The position numbers and the translations under genes are program-made. A DNA stretch of 64,000 nucleotides from NCBI GenBank assembly GCA_038210495.1, contig JBBQWR010000022.1, positions 14,280 to 78,279 of the forward strand. The letters are read 5' to 3'. The stretch is from JBBQWR01 sp038210495. Its GTDB lineage: Bacteria > Planctomycetota > Planctomycetia > Pirellulales > DATAWG01. Each line of letters opens with the position of its first letter. Position 1 is the stretch's first letter. The notes under the pieces are model-generated. The model searched no databases and was not told where the DNA came from. It saw nothing but the letters and a program-made list of their open reading frames with translations. Of this stretch, positions 35,210-43,515 are shown piece by piece.

Positions 35210-37807
35210 ATGCTACTGGCGTGCTGCCTTCTGCTTCCCGGCTGTCACGGCTGCTCCGGCAGCGCCGACGATTCCGCCGAAGCGCAGGGGGCCAAGAAAA
35301 AGAAGGATGAAGAAGACGCCAAAAAGAAGAAAGAGGCCGAGAAGCCCAAGCCCGATTTCGAGGCCACGACCGCGCGCGTCGAGCCGTTTGTCGTCGATCG
35401 ATTGTCGCAATGCGCCAAGCCCGGGCATTGGCTCACCGTCCAGCAATCGATGAAGGCCAACAACTACGACTTTGTCGGCGAACTTGCGGCCGAACTGTCG
35501 ATCATCGACGATGGCCGCACGATTCCGCTAGGACTCGCGAACGTTCCGTTCTATGTCGTCGATAACCGCCCGGCCGTCTTGCCCAAGGGACAGCAAAAAT
35601 TTTTGGAAATCGAGCTGTTCGTCCCGACCGCGTCCAAACGGCCGCGGCTGACGACCGAGCTACGGCAGCACGCCGGCTCGAGCGTCATGTCGCAGATGAC
35701 GATCCTCGAGTGGATGCCCGCTTATCAGTACTATTTCTTCGTCCTCTCGCGAGAGTCGAATCGGTATAAGCAGCTTTGCGACGGGCTGGAGACTTGGCCG
35801 GTGAGACAATCGCCTGTCAATAATTCTGCAAGCATTCCTGGTCAATCGACGAGCAACGACAATCTCGACCAAGAAGCCGGCGAGCCGCTGTACCGGTTTG
35901 TAGTGCCGCAGCTCATTAAAGACAAACAGGTCCCGCTCCCCACCGGTCCGCTCTCGTGGACCAGCATCGCGTATGTGCTGTGGGACGATGTCGACCCGTC
36001 GAAACTCAGCCTCGATCAACAGCGGGCGATGCTCGACTGGCTCAACTGGGGCGGGCAGTTGATCCTCAGCGGTCCCGAGACGCTGACGGCCCTGCGCGGA
36101 AGTTTTCTCGATTCTTACTTGCCAGTCGTATCCGGCAAGGCTCGCGAACTATCGGCCGAGGTTCTCGCGCCGCTCGCCGCTTGGAGTCCGACCGGAACAA
36201 CAGCGGCCGCGGCCTCCCCCGCGCCGGTGCATCCGTGGAGCGGCGCCGAACTGTTGCTGCGGCCCGGCGGACATTTTCTCGCCGACACGGGTGATCTTGT
36301 CGCCGAGCGGCAGGCCGGCCGTGGGCGGGTGGTGGCGACGGGGTTTCGATTGCACCTGCGCGAGCTGCGGAATTGGCCCGGGTTCGAATCGTTTTTCAAT
36401 GCCTGCGTGCTTCGACAACCGCCGCGAACATTTGTCAATCCCGATGGTTTCGACGCCAAGCGAGGAACGTTTCACTGGACGGATTCGGCCCGAGACACTT
36501 CGGCTCTGATCACGACAGGCACTCGATATTTGAGCCATGACATTGGCGTTGATGGGACCTTTATCGAATCGGCAAGCGAGGCGATAAGCCGACCGGGGCG
36601 CGACGAGAATCAAGCGCAAGACCCGTTCAATCCTGCGTCCGCAAGCCTGCTCGAAAAACCGACGCCCGGCGCCGGCCTCGGCGGCTGGAACGATCAGAGC
36701 GCCATTTCCGTCGCCGCGCGCGAGGCGCTGGGCCGAGCAGCTGGCATCGACATACCTAAATCCAGCTTTGTGGCTTGGTCGCTAGCGGCGTATCTACTCG
36801 TGCTCGTGCCGGTCAACTGGGGCCTGTTCAAGTTGATCGGCCGGGTGGAACTGGCTTGGGCCGCCGTGCCGCTGCTGGCGATCGGCGGCGCGGTGTTCGT
36901 CACTCGCGCGGCGAATCTCAATATCGGCTTCGCCCGATCGCAGAACGAAATCGACGTGCTCGAACTGCAAGCGGGCTATCCGCGTGCTCATCTCACGCGC
37001 TATGCGGCTCTCTACACTTCGCTTTCGACGACGTACGATGTGCGAATGAACGATCCGCATGGCGGCGTGCAGCCGTTTTCGATCGGCCAGCGTTCGCGCG
37101 GCGCCTCGTCGGCCGCCACGCCTTTGGTGGTTCATCGCGATTCCGAACGCGCGCTGCTCTCGGGCTTCGCCGTGTCGTCGAACTCGACCGCCATGCTCCA
37201 CGCCGAGCAGATGTACGAAGCGGGCGGCGCCATTGCCTATACGCTCGAAAGCGGCAAGCCGTGGCTGCACAACCGCACGAGCCATACGTTTCACGATGCA
37301 AGAGTGCTGCGCGTGAATGACGACAATGAACTCGAGCGGGCAACGCTCGGCGAGCTATCGCCGGGCGAGGCGGGGCGGCGACTGGAATTTCACCGCATCG
37401 AAGGACCAGTCGCCGCCACTTCCTCAGCGATCGACCCACCGCCGCAGCGGACGGCGTCTGAGCCGTCGCAGACCGATACCGTCACGACGACCGCCACTAC
37501 CGCGGACAAGCCGCAGACGGTCAATCCGGGCCTGGAGCTTTCGGGCCTTTTTTCCGTCGTCGAAAATCACGCCGGGCTGAAGCCGGGCGACGTGCGTCTG
37601 ATCGCCACGCTCGACAAGCCACTGGATGGCATGGAGGTCGAGCCGGCCGCCTCGCAAAGCACGCGGGCCGCCGTTCTCATCGTCGCCCACTTGGCCTATG
37701 CGGCTCCGCCGCAGCCGAAGCCGGATTTCAATATCAAGAAATTGCGGCCGGCGACTCAATCGATCGATTCGCCGCCCGCGGACGAGCCGCCGAAGGATCG
37801 GCCGTGA
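35210..37807 (+). CDS. Large lipoprotein-like membrane protein with GATase1-like region
   Basis: About 865 residues from ATG 35210; the start is uncertain and could be ATG 35051 or TTG 35030. The N-terminus is a lipoprotein signal (LLACCLLLPGC) followed by a Lys/Asp/Glu-rich charged linker. The middle contains WTSIAYVLWDDVDPSKLSLD and WLNWGGQLILSGPETL, the style of class-I-glutamine-amidotransferase-like folds used as binding modules in planctomycete membrane proteins; no Cys-His-Glu triad is evident. Two membrane helices lie near ~520-570 (FVAWSLAAYLLVLVPVNWGLF and LAWAAVPLLAIGGAVFV). A family C repeat abuts the signal peptide and may have replaced the native start. An ABC ATPase follows 114 bp downstream, suggesting a link to transport. 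Confidence 0.7.
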   Translation: MLLACCLLLPGCHGCSGSADDSAEAQGAKKKKDEEDAKKKKEAEKPKPDFEATTARVEPFVVDRLSQCAKPGHWLTVQQSMKANNYDFVGELAAELSIIDDGRTIPLGLANVPFYVVDNRPAVLPKGQQKFLEIELFVPTASKRPRLTTELRQHAGSSVMSQMTILEWMPAYQYYFFVLSRESNRYKQLCDGLETWPVRQSPVNNSASIPGQSTSNDNLDQEAGEPLYRFVVPQLIKDKQVPLPTGPLSWTSIAYVLWDDVDPSKLSLDQQRAMLDWLNWGGQLILSGPETLTALRGSFLDSYLPVVSGKARELSAEVLAPLAAWSPTGTTAAAASPAPVHPWSGAELLLRPGGHFLADTGDLVAERQAGRGRVVATGFRLHLRELRNWPGFESFFNACVLRQPPRTFVNPDGFDAKRGTFHWTDSARDTSALITTGTRYLSHDIGVDGTFIESASEAISRPGRDENQAQDPFNPASASLLEKPTPGAGLGGWNDQSAISVAAREALGRAAGIDIPKSSFVAWSLAAYLLVLVPVNWGLFKLIGRVELAWAAVPLLAIGGAVFVTRAANLNIGFARSQNEIDVLELQAGYPRAHLTRYAALYTSLSTTYDVRMNDPHGGVQPFSIGQRSRGASSAATPLVVHRDSERALLSGFAVSSNSTAMLHAEQMYEAGGAIAYTLESGKPWLHNRTSHTFHDARVLRVNDDNELERATLGELSPGEAGRRLEFHRIEGPVAATSSAIDPPPQRTASEPSQTDTVTTTATTADKPQTVNPGLELSGLFSVVENHAGLKPGDVRLIATLDKPLDGMEVEPAASQSTRAAVLIVAHLAYAAPPQPKPDFNIKKLRPATQSIDSPPADEPPKDRP

Positions 37808-37921
37808 TCGGCGCCGCGGGACCACTGAAATTTTAGCCGCTAGGACAGGGAGCTTACGCTCCCCGCTCGCCACATATCTCCCAGCATCGCTTCGTCACTC
37901 GCCACTCGCCACGATTCTTCC

Positions 37922-38848
37922 ATGATCGAACTCATCGACTTCGGCAAAAGCTACGGCGACTTCAAAGCCGTCGACCGGCTCAATATCAAAATCGAAGCCG
38001 GCGAACTGTTTGGCTTCATCGGCCCTAACGGCGCGGGCAAGAGCACGACGATCCGCTTTTTGGCGACGCTGCTCAAGGCGAGCCACGGCGAGGGGATCGT
38101 CAACGGCCATAGCGTCACTCGTGATCCGCTCGGCGTGCGGCGGAGCGTCGGGTATATGCCCGACAACTTTGGCGTCTACGATGGCATGAAGGTCTGGGAG
38201 TTTTTGGATTTTTTCGCGGTCGCGTATCAGATTCCCCGCACGCGGCGGAAGCAGGTCATCGCCGATGTGCTCGAACTGTTGGACCTGATGCACAAGCGGG
38301 ACGATTTCGTCAACGGCCTGTCGCGGGGCATGAAGCAGCGACTCTGCCTGGCCAAGACGCTGGTACACGACCCACCCGTGCTGATTCTCGACGAGCCCTC
38401 CAGCGGCCTCGATCCTCGGGCGCGAATCGAGTTCAAGGCTCTGATGAAAGAGCTGCACCGCATGGGCAAGACGATCTTGATCTCAAGCCACATTCTCAGC
38501 GAACTGGCCGACTGCTGCACGTCGATCGGCATCGTCGAACGGGGCCAACTGCTGATGCACGGCCCGATCGAAGAGGTCTATCGCCGCATCCGCCGCAACC
38601 GACTGATCGAAATCAAGTTCGTCGACCGAATGGACGTCGGCATGTCGATCATCCGCAGCATGCCGGAGACGCGCGACGTGCGGGTCGAGGATCATCGCGC
38701 GACCGTGGAAATCGAAGGGGACGACGCGCAGATCGCCGACCTGCTCGATCGTTTGATGCGCGAGGGAGTCCGGCTCCGCAGCTTCAACGACAAAGACCCG
38801 ACACTGGAAGATGTGTTCATGCTGGTGACGAAGGGGTTGGTGACGTAG
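37922..38848 (+). CDS. ABC transporter ATP-binding protein, drug/NatA type
   Basis: A 308-residue ATPase of the DrrA/NatA/CcmA-like ABC-2 subfamily. Walker A is GPNGAGKSTT, the region after it FLATLLKASHGEGIVNG, signature GLSRGMKQRLCLAKTL (Arg replacing one Gly of LSGG), Walker B VLILDEPSSGLDP and H-loop ILISSHILSEL. The extra ~70-residue C-terminal beta domain (IRRNRLIEIKFVDRMD to LEDVFMLVTKG) is usual for this subfamily. No ABC-2 permease is next to it, so the partner must be elsewhere or is the large membrane protein upstream. The TAG stop runs into a family B repeat. Confidence 0.92.
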   Translation: MIELIDFGKSYGDFKAVDRLNIKIEAGELFGFIGPNGAGKSTTIRFLATLLKASHGEGIVNGHSVTRDPLGVRRSVGYMPDNFGVYDGMKVWEFLDFFAVAYQIPRTRRKQVIADVLELLDLMHKRDDFVNGLSRGMKQRLCLAKTLVHDPPVLILDEPSSGLDPRARIEFKALMKELHRMGKTILISSHILSELADCCTSIGIVERGQLLMHGPIEEVYRRIRRNRLIEIKFVDRMDVGMSIIRSMPETRDVRVEDHRATVEIEGDDAQIADLLDRLMREGVRLRSFNDKDPTLEDVFMLVTKGLVT

Positions 38849-38939
38849 GGAAAGTCGGGAGTCGGAGTTGCATAGCCGCGGCATCCTGCCGCGCAGTGAG
38901 TGAGCGATCGTATTTGCAGGTTTGAGCGCGTGCGTTTTT

Positions 38940-39614
38940 ATGACTTTATTAATCCTCGCGAGTCGCTCGCCGCGCCGACAAGAGTTGCTCGCCGAGGCTG
39001 GCTATTCATTCATCGTCTTGCCGCCGCGCTCCGCCGATGAATCGCCGCGCCGCGCCGATGAAACGCCGGCGCAATTCGTGATGCGGCTGGCCGAAGAAAA
39101 AGCGGCGGATGTCGCGGCCACGATCGCAACCGATCCCACCATCGTGCAATCTTCTGGCGCTGCCACGCCAGACGCGGCAGAATGCCGCAGTCTCGTCACT
39201 CCCGTCTCCCGATTCCCGTCTCCCGACTTCCTCATCCTCGCCTGCGACACGGTCGCCCACTGCGACGGCCAAATCCTCGGCAAGCCCGACTCCGCCGATC
39301 ACGCTCGCAAGATGCTGTTCATGCTGTCGGGCCAGGAGCACGAAGTTCTCACCGGAGTCTGTCTCGTGCGTCTGTCCGACGGCCGGCAATCGATCCGCGT
39401 CGCCGAAACTCGGATGCGCATGGATCGGCTGCCCGATGTCACGATTGCCGAATACATCGCCTCTGGCCTCTGGCACGGCAAAGCGGGCGGCTTTGGCTTT
39501 CAAGACCGCTTGGGGTGGGTGCATGTCACGGCCGGCAGTCCCTCGAACGTCGTCGGCCTGCCGCTAGAACTCCTAGGCGAGATGTTGGGGGAGATGTCGC
39601 GAAACGGTCCGTGA
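38940..39614 (+). CDS. maf: Maf family nucleotide pyrophosphatase with repeat insertion
   Basis: A 224-residue house-cleaning pyrophosphatase that hydrolyses non-canonical or surplus nucleoside triphosphates to monophosphates. Motifs: ILASRSPRRQELL at the start, LILACDTVAHCDGQILGKP with the catalytic Asp103, and GKAGGFGFQD near the C-terminus (a D replaces the usual G of YGIQG). Between LAEEKAADVAATIAT and LILACDTV there are ~35 extra residues (about 62-96) encoded by DNA containing a family A hairpin (39174-39188) and a family B array (39199-39229), in frame. The true start is ATG 38940. The inserted loop faces away from the active-site motifs in linear sequence; activity is likely retained but untested. 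Confidence 0.88.
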   Translation: MTLLILASRSPRRQELLAEAGYSFIVLPPRSADESPRRADETPAQFVMRLAEEKAADVAATIATDPTIVQSSGAATPDAAECRSLVTPVSRFPSPDFLILACDTVAHCDGQILGKPDSADHARKMLFMLSGQEHEVLTGVCLVRLSDGRQSIRVAETRMRMDRLPDVTIAEYIASGLWHGKAGGFGFQDRLGWVHVTAGSPSNVVGLPLELLGEMLGEMSRNGP

Positions 39615-39649
39615 CGAGCGGCATTCGATCCGCGAAAATTAAAAGCCGA

Positions 39650-40315
39650 CTATGAGCTTCTGCCGCGGCGCCGACGATTTACGATCCACCACCCGCCACA
39701 CAGGACCCACCACGTCGCCATTCCGGCTGGCTCCGGGACGGGCGTCACGATCGTGATTACGCCGCCTTGAAGCGTCGTCGAGATCTGATTGTTCTGCGAA
39801 TCGAACAGCCCCGTGCCGATGTGTCCTTGCGGATAGGGCACAAACGATATCGGAATCGTGCCTAGGGCGCCACCGGCGATCGTGTAATTTACAAGCACCA
39901 AGCCCAAACCGTCGGTGGCCGTCGGGAGCGTGCTGCCGGCGAAATCGGTCGCCTCGTAGTCGTGTCCGCCGTCGGCGATTTTGGGGGTCGGAGCGCCCCC
40001 GGGGAATATGTAAGGGTGGACGACCGTTGCCGCGTTGGCGGAACTGACCGGCAAAGAGAACATCAAACCCGAGTTGGCCGCGACTTGGAGTTCGATCAGC
40101 GTGTCGCCGACCTGCGGGCCAGGGCTGCCGGTATTCTTCAAATAGACTTCGAAGCTGCCCGACTGCGCCGTGGCCGAATAGGGCACATTGATGCTCGGCG
40201 CCGTGACGATCAACGTGGCCGAAGCGGAGTTCGCGATGAGCGCAAGGCAACCCCAGGTGGCTGACACACGCCAGCCACGCGACAAAAGTGCCCGAGGAAA
40301 TTGAATAATCGACAT
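39650..40315 (-). CDS. PEP-CTERM sorting-signal exported protein
   Basis: A 221-residue surface protein. Residues 1-~34 form a signal peptide (RALLSRGWRV.. LIANSASA|TLIV). The mature part is beta-rich, with repeated Val/Thr/Gly strands such as LIVTAPSINVPYSATAQSG, possibly an immunoglobulin- or cadherin-like fold. The C-terminus has the complete PEP-CTERM signal: VPEP, a hydrophobic stretch WWVLCGGWWIV and RRRRGR. Such proteins are processed by exosortase and linked to exopolysaccharide. The start at 40315 follows GGGGGAGCT. Monocistronic. Confidence 0.87.
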   Translation of the reverse strand: MSIIQFPRALLSRGWRVSATWGCLALIANSASATLIVTAPSINVPYSATAQSGSFEVYLKNTGSPGPQVGDTLIELQVAANSGLMFSLPVSSANAATVVHPYIFPGGAPTPKIADGGHDYEATDFAGSTLPTATDGLGLVLVNYTIAGGALGTIPISFVPYPQGHIGTGLFDSQNNQISTTLQGGVITIVTPVPEPAGMATWWVLCGGWWIVNRRRRGRSS

Positions 40316-40933
40316 TAGCTCCCCCAAAGGAAAACGGGGCCAGCCATGACTTCCGCGAGACGATGAACCCTAATGGCCACGATAGACTCGATAACGATGT
40401 TTCTCGTCGAGCTTCCCCCAACTAAAGCGCGTTTCCAATCGAAATAAAATCGATCGGACGGAAGACGACGGCGGATTCTCAGACAGATTCGAGTGCTAAC
40501 GTAGCGTCCGGGCCCAAAGCCGGGCGACGGATTCAGAATCGCTTTACGTCAGTAGCCAACTCGCAACTGAGACCATGAAAAAAGAAAGGGAAACAGGCTA
40601 ATTTCACTATAGTCGACGCAATCGCCCAGTCAACATGCCGTGGGCTAACCGCCATGGGGGTATCCCTAGCAGATCGCGCCGGCCCATATCCCGCCTTCAA
40701 CCTAGCCAACCCGTAACGGCTGTAGCGATTGTAATCTTGCCAGGAAAGAATTGTAAATTTGTACACTGATAGCAGGGGCGCCCATTGAACATTCGAGCGG
40801 TCCATTTTCTTGAACTCCATGTTCGCTCACGAGTTAGCGCTTTTGCAATTCTTGCCCGCACGAGTTCGGCACGCGCCCTGCATTAGAGCCGATCATCAAC
40901 TTCTGGTTCAACTCATGCAAAGGAGTGTGTGTC
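40316..40933. other. Intergenic region upstream of csrA
   Basis: About 620 bp, AT-richer than the window average, with A/T runs such as GAAAGAATTGTAAATTTGTA around 40740-40760 that would suit promoters. No coding frame with motifs. Contains GGA triplets close to the csrA start, which CsrA could bind. Confidence 0.45.
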
Positions 40934-41362
40934 ATGTTGGTGCTGACGCGGAAGATGAACGAGCAAATTCAGATTGGCGGACAAATCACGATCACCATCC
41001 TGCGAGTGCGGGGCGGGGCGATTCGGATTGGCATCGAAGCTCCCCGAGAAATGCGGGTGGTTCGTAGCGAATTGCCGCCAAGGGTCGAACCGGGCACGGT
41101 GGCGGAATCTGCCGCAGCGCGCCAGGCGGCTTCTGAACTTGACTTTGACAACGGCAACCTCGAGCTTCCCAACTCGCGAGTCTCCGCGTCGGCGCCGGCT
41201 TTTTCCATCGGATCGCTGCCCGTCAATTCAGGCGCCAAGTCGCGCCTGCGGCGGGCTGCCGGGTCCAACCCGGGCGAACGGGCAACGATCGCCCAGCCGC
41301 TAGCCAATCGTATTCACGCCCGCCGTGCTCCAAGCGCTCCAGCGACACCCCTGATTCGTTAA
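40934..41362 (+). CDS. csrA: Carbon storage regulator CsrA with long C-terminal tail
   Basis: A 142-residue RNA-binding regulator. Residues 1-~50 (MLVLTRKMNEQIQIGG, then IRIGIEAPREMRVVRSEL) are a complete CsrA with the LTRK start and the RAPxxxxVxRxE-like end that contacts GGA-containing mRNA. CsrA normally stops near 61-70 residues; here ~85 more follow, Ser/Ala/Pro/Arg-rich with no fold visible. AAGGAG precedes the ATG at 40934; the AAGGAG itself contains a GGA, a usual autoregulatory target. Which mRNAs it controls is unknown; flagellar genes are not in the window. Confidence 0.92.
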   Translation: MLVLTRKMNEQIQIGGQITITILRVRGGAIRIGIEAPREMRVVRSELPPRVEPGTVAESAAARQAASELDFDNGNLELPNSRVSASAPAFSIGSLPVNSGAKSRLRRAAGSNPGERATIAQPLANRIHARRAPSAPATPLIR

Positions 41363-41408
41363 CCTCAGGCGCTTGGGCCGGCGTGGCGTGATTGATCGGG
41401 CTGAGGTG

Positions 41409-41963
41409 TTACGAATGGGCAGTCGCGAGTGCTTGGCGCCAGGCGCGGAGGATGTTGCTCAAGAAGCTGGCGGTGAGGAAGCCGAAGAAGCCGCCGAGCA
41501 CGGCCGATGAGACGCTACCGACGACGATGCCGGCCGTGGTTGTGTGAACGAGGAAATAATATCCGAGCCAGCCCAGCGATCCGCCGAACATCGAGCCGAG
41601 TCCCGTTGAGATAACGATCGACCAGCCGACGGACGTTCGCTCGCGGAGCCGGCTAGGGCCCGGCGGCTTCCGTCGGGACAGCGCGAGCGACTCAATGGCG
41701 AGCGGCGGACCATCGCCATCGTCGACAGCGCTGCTAATGAACTTTCTGGGCGATTTACTGCTTAGCGACGTGCCCAGCACGTTGCCGCCGACGTGCAGCG
41801 CGACCAGCAGCAGGAAGAAGACCAGAGCCGACGACGCCAGCGGGCCGATGATCCTCATCAAGCCGAAGAGGATGCAGCACAGAGTGACTCCGAGCAGCAG
41901 TGTCCGCAGAGCGAATTGCGGTGGCTTGCCGGGGAAAGAGTTGTGGTTGGCGCCGTCCATCAT
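41409..41963 (-). CDS. Small membrane protein with FxLRTLL anchor
   Basis: A 184-residue polytopic protein of unknown function. It opens with QFALRTLLLGVTLCCILFGL, the (F/Q)xLRTLL membrane-anchor pattern common in planctomycetes. Hydrophobic segments lie near 22-55, 105-145 and 150-172, and the middle is a charged loop (SRRKPPGPSRLRERTS). ATG 41963 is preferred because GGAG lies ten bases upstream; a start at 41993 is open. A smaller relative of the same anchor type occurs at 56379-56645. Stands alone between csrA and metF. Confidence 0.65.
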   Translation of the reverse strand: MMDGANHNSFPGKPPQFALRTLLLGVTLCCILFGLMRIIGPLASSALVFFLLLVALHVGGNVLGTSLSSKSPRKFISSAVDDGDGPPLAIESLALSRRKPPGPSRLRERTSVGWSIVISTGLGSMFGGSLGWLGYYFLVHTTTAGIVVGSVSSAVLGGFFGFLTASFLSNILRAWRQALATAHS

Positions 41964-42121
41964 GTTTTTGTTTCTCCACTCGCGCCGCTCCATTATAGGC
42001 GCTGGGAACCCGGAGGAAACTATGTTACGGTTGCCTTCGCAGCGCCATGGGGCACGAGTGGACGATTTGAAATTTTAAGAGCATCACTACGCAGCTGGAT
42101 ACCGCGGCTATGGTGCGGACG

Positions 42122-43000
42122 CTAGCGGCGGCCGTGCCAATCGACGTTTTGAAGCACGCGCACGGCGGCGGGCGATTTGTTGAGCACGTAGAAATGGATG
42201 CCCGGCACGTCGGCGGCCAATAGCTCGTCTACTTGCCGGGTGGCGAACTCGACGCCGACTTCGAATTGCCGCCCGTCGTCGTCGCCCGCGGCCGCGAGCG
42301 CGCCGCGGAAATCGTCCGGCAGTTGGGCCTTGCACAGTGAGGCGATCCGCTGAATCTGGGCAAAATTCGTCACGGGCAAAATGCCCGGCACGATCGGCGT
42401 CGTAATTCCCGCTCGGCCGCAGCGGTCGCGGAACCGGAATAAATCGGCGTTCACATAGAATAGCTGCGTGATGATCGCGTGGGCGCCGGCGTCGACCTTG
42501 CGCTTCAGATTATCGAGATCCGCTGTGGGACTCGGCGCCTCTTGATGCGTTTCCGGATAACCGGCCACCGCGACGCCAAACTGCGGAAACTCAGTTCGGA
42601 TCAGCGTCACCAATTCGCTGGCATAGCTCAGGCCCCCGTCGACCGCGGCGAACGTCGATTGCCCTTTGGGCGGATCGCCGCGCAGCGCGACGATGTTTTC
42701 GATATTTCGCTCTTGGGCCGCCGTCAAATAGCCGCGCAGGTCGTCGACCGTCGAGCCCACGCAAGTCAGATGCGAGGCTACGCAGGCGCCGTAGCGGCGG
42801 CGCACTTCGGTGACGATGTCGAGCGTCTTTTGTCGCGTCGAGCCCCCTGCGCCATAGGTGCAGGTGACGTAGCTGGGCCGAAAGGCCATGAGCTGATCAA
42901 GGCAGCCGAACATGGCCGCTTCGCCCGCCTCGGTCTTGGGCGGAAACAACTCGAAGGAGAGTCCGAGCTTCCCGGGTCCGTAGGCTTCAGAAATTCTCAT
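42122..43000 (-). CDS. metF: 5,10-methylenetetrahydrofolate reductase
   Basis: A 292-residue flavoprotein that reduces 5,10-methylene-THF to 5-methyl-THF for methionine synthesis. TIM-barrel hallmarks: LSFELFPPKTEAGE (catalytic Glu), PSYVTCTYGAGGS, SHLTCVG, IVALRGDPPKG (Asp binding folate), VAVAGYPETHQEAPS and ITQLFYVNADLFRFRDRC. Ends with GIHFYVLNKSPAA. Length standard for bacterial MetF. No clear ribosome-binding site. A family A copy lies ten bases beyond its stop, and family F palindromes lie between its start and rpsT. Confidence 0.96.
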   Translation of the reverse strand: MRISEAYGPGKLGLSFELFPPKTEAGEAAMFGCLDQLMAFRPSYVTCTYGAGGSTRQKTLDIVTEVRRRYGACVASHLTCVGSTVDDLRGYLTAAQERNIENIVALRGDPPKGQSTFAAVDGGLSYASELVTLIRTEFPQFGVAVAGYPETHQEAPSPTADLDNLKRKVDAGAHAIITQLFYVNADLFRFRDRCGRAGITTPIVPGILPVTNFAQIQRIASLCKAQLPDDFRGALAAAGDDDGRQFEVGVEFATRQVDELLAADVPGIHFYVLNKSPAAVRVLQNVDWHGRR

Positions 43001-43023
43001 GGCGGGAGCTTAACAGACTTCCG

Positions 43024-43135
43024 TAGGTCAGGCACTCCGTGCCTGACAGGCCGACGACACGCACGCAGCGTCCGGACAAATAACCGCGCGGTCGGAGACG
43101 TTCGCACTTCGTCAGGCACAGAGTGCCTGACCTAC
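43024..43135. repeat. Family F palindromes near rpsT
   Basis: GTCAGGCACTCCGTGCCTGA at 43027 and GTCAGGCACAGAGTGCCTGA at 43111 are two hairpins, arranged face to face with TAGGTCAGGCAC on opposite strands. A third, GTCGGGCACCCCGTGCCTGA, lies at 43447 on the other side of rpsT. The second one includes the rpsT stop codon. Likely REP-type elements that also act as transcription barriers. Confidence 0.8.
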
Positions 43136-43413
43136 GCCGCGGGCGCCGGATGCTTGGCCAGCTTGAGCCGATGGGAGAGGCGCGACTTCACGCGATCGGC
43201 CCGATTGGCGTGAATGACCTTGGCCGCCGCCGCCTTGTCGAGCTTCTTGATCGTAAGTCGAAACGCGGTTTCGCACTCTTCCATTTTGCCGGCCTTAATT
43301 AGCTCCAGGACCTTACGAATGCGGGTCTTCAGTTCGGATTTGGTCGCCCGGTTGCGGGCACGGCGAACGAGACTCTGACGCAGACGCTTCTTGGCGGAGT
43401 TGATATTAGGCAT
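43132..43413 (-). CDS. rpsT: 30S ribosomal protein S20
   Basis: A 93-residue ribosomal protein: MPNINSAKKRLRQSLVRRAR then TKSELKTRIRK and a C-terminal ANRADRVKSRLSHRLK, the standard S20 helices that bind 16S rRNA. ATG 43413 is the conserved start. Its stop TAG is the first triplet of a family F repeat. The gene is isolated, as is usual for rpsT. Confidence 0.96.
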   Translation of the reverse strand: MPNINSAKKRLRQSLVRRARNRATKSELKTRIRKVLELIKAGKMEECETAFRLTIKKLDKAAAAKVIHANRADRVKSRLSHRLKLAKHPAPAA

Positions 43414-43515
43414 GACAGTCACTAAACGGGCTTGAATTGTTGTAGGTCGGGCACCCCGTGCCTGACATGGCGCCGCTGGTCCGGGCTAAAATCGTCCCCG
43501 ACGCACACCGGCGAA

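Noticed and set aside
36370..36400. tRNA T-loop-like GGTTCGAATC
   Set aside because: It lies within the coding frame of the large lipoprotein and no cloverleaf can be built around it.
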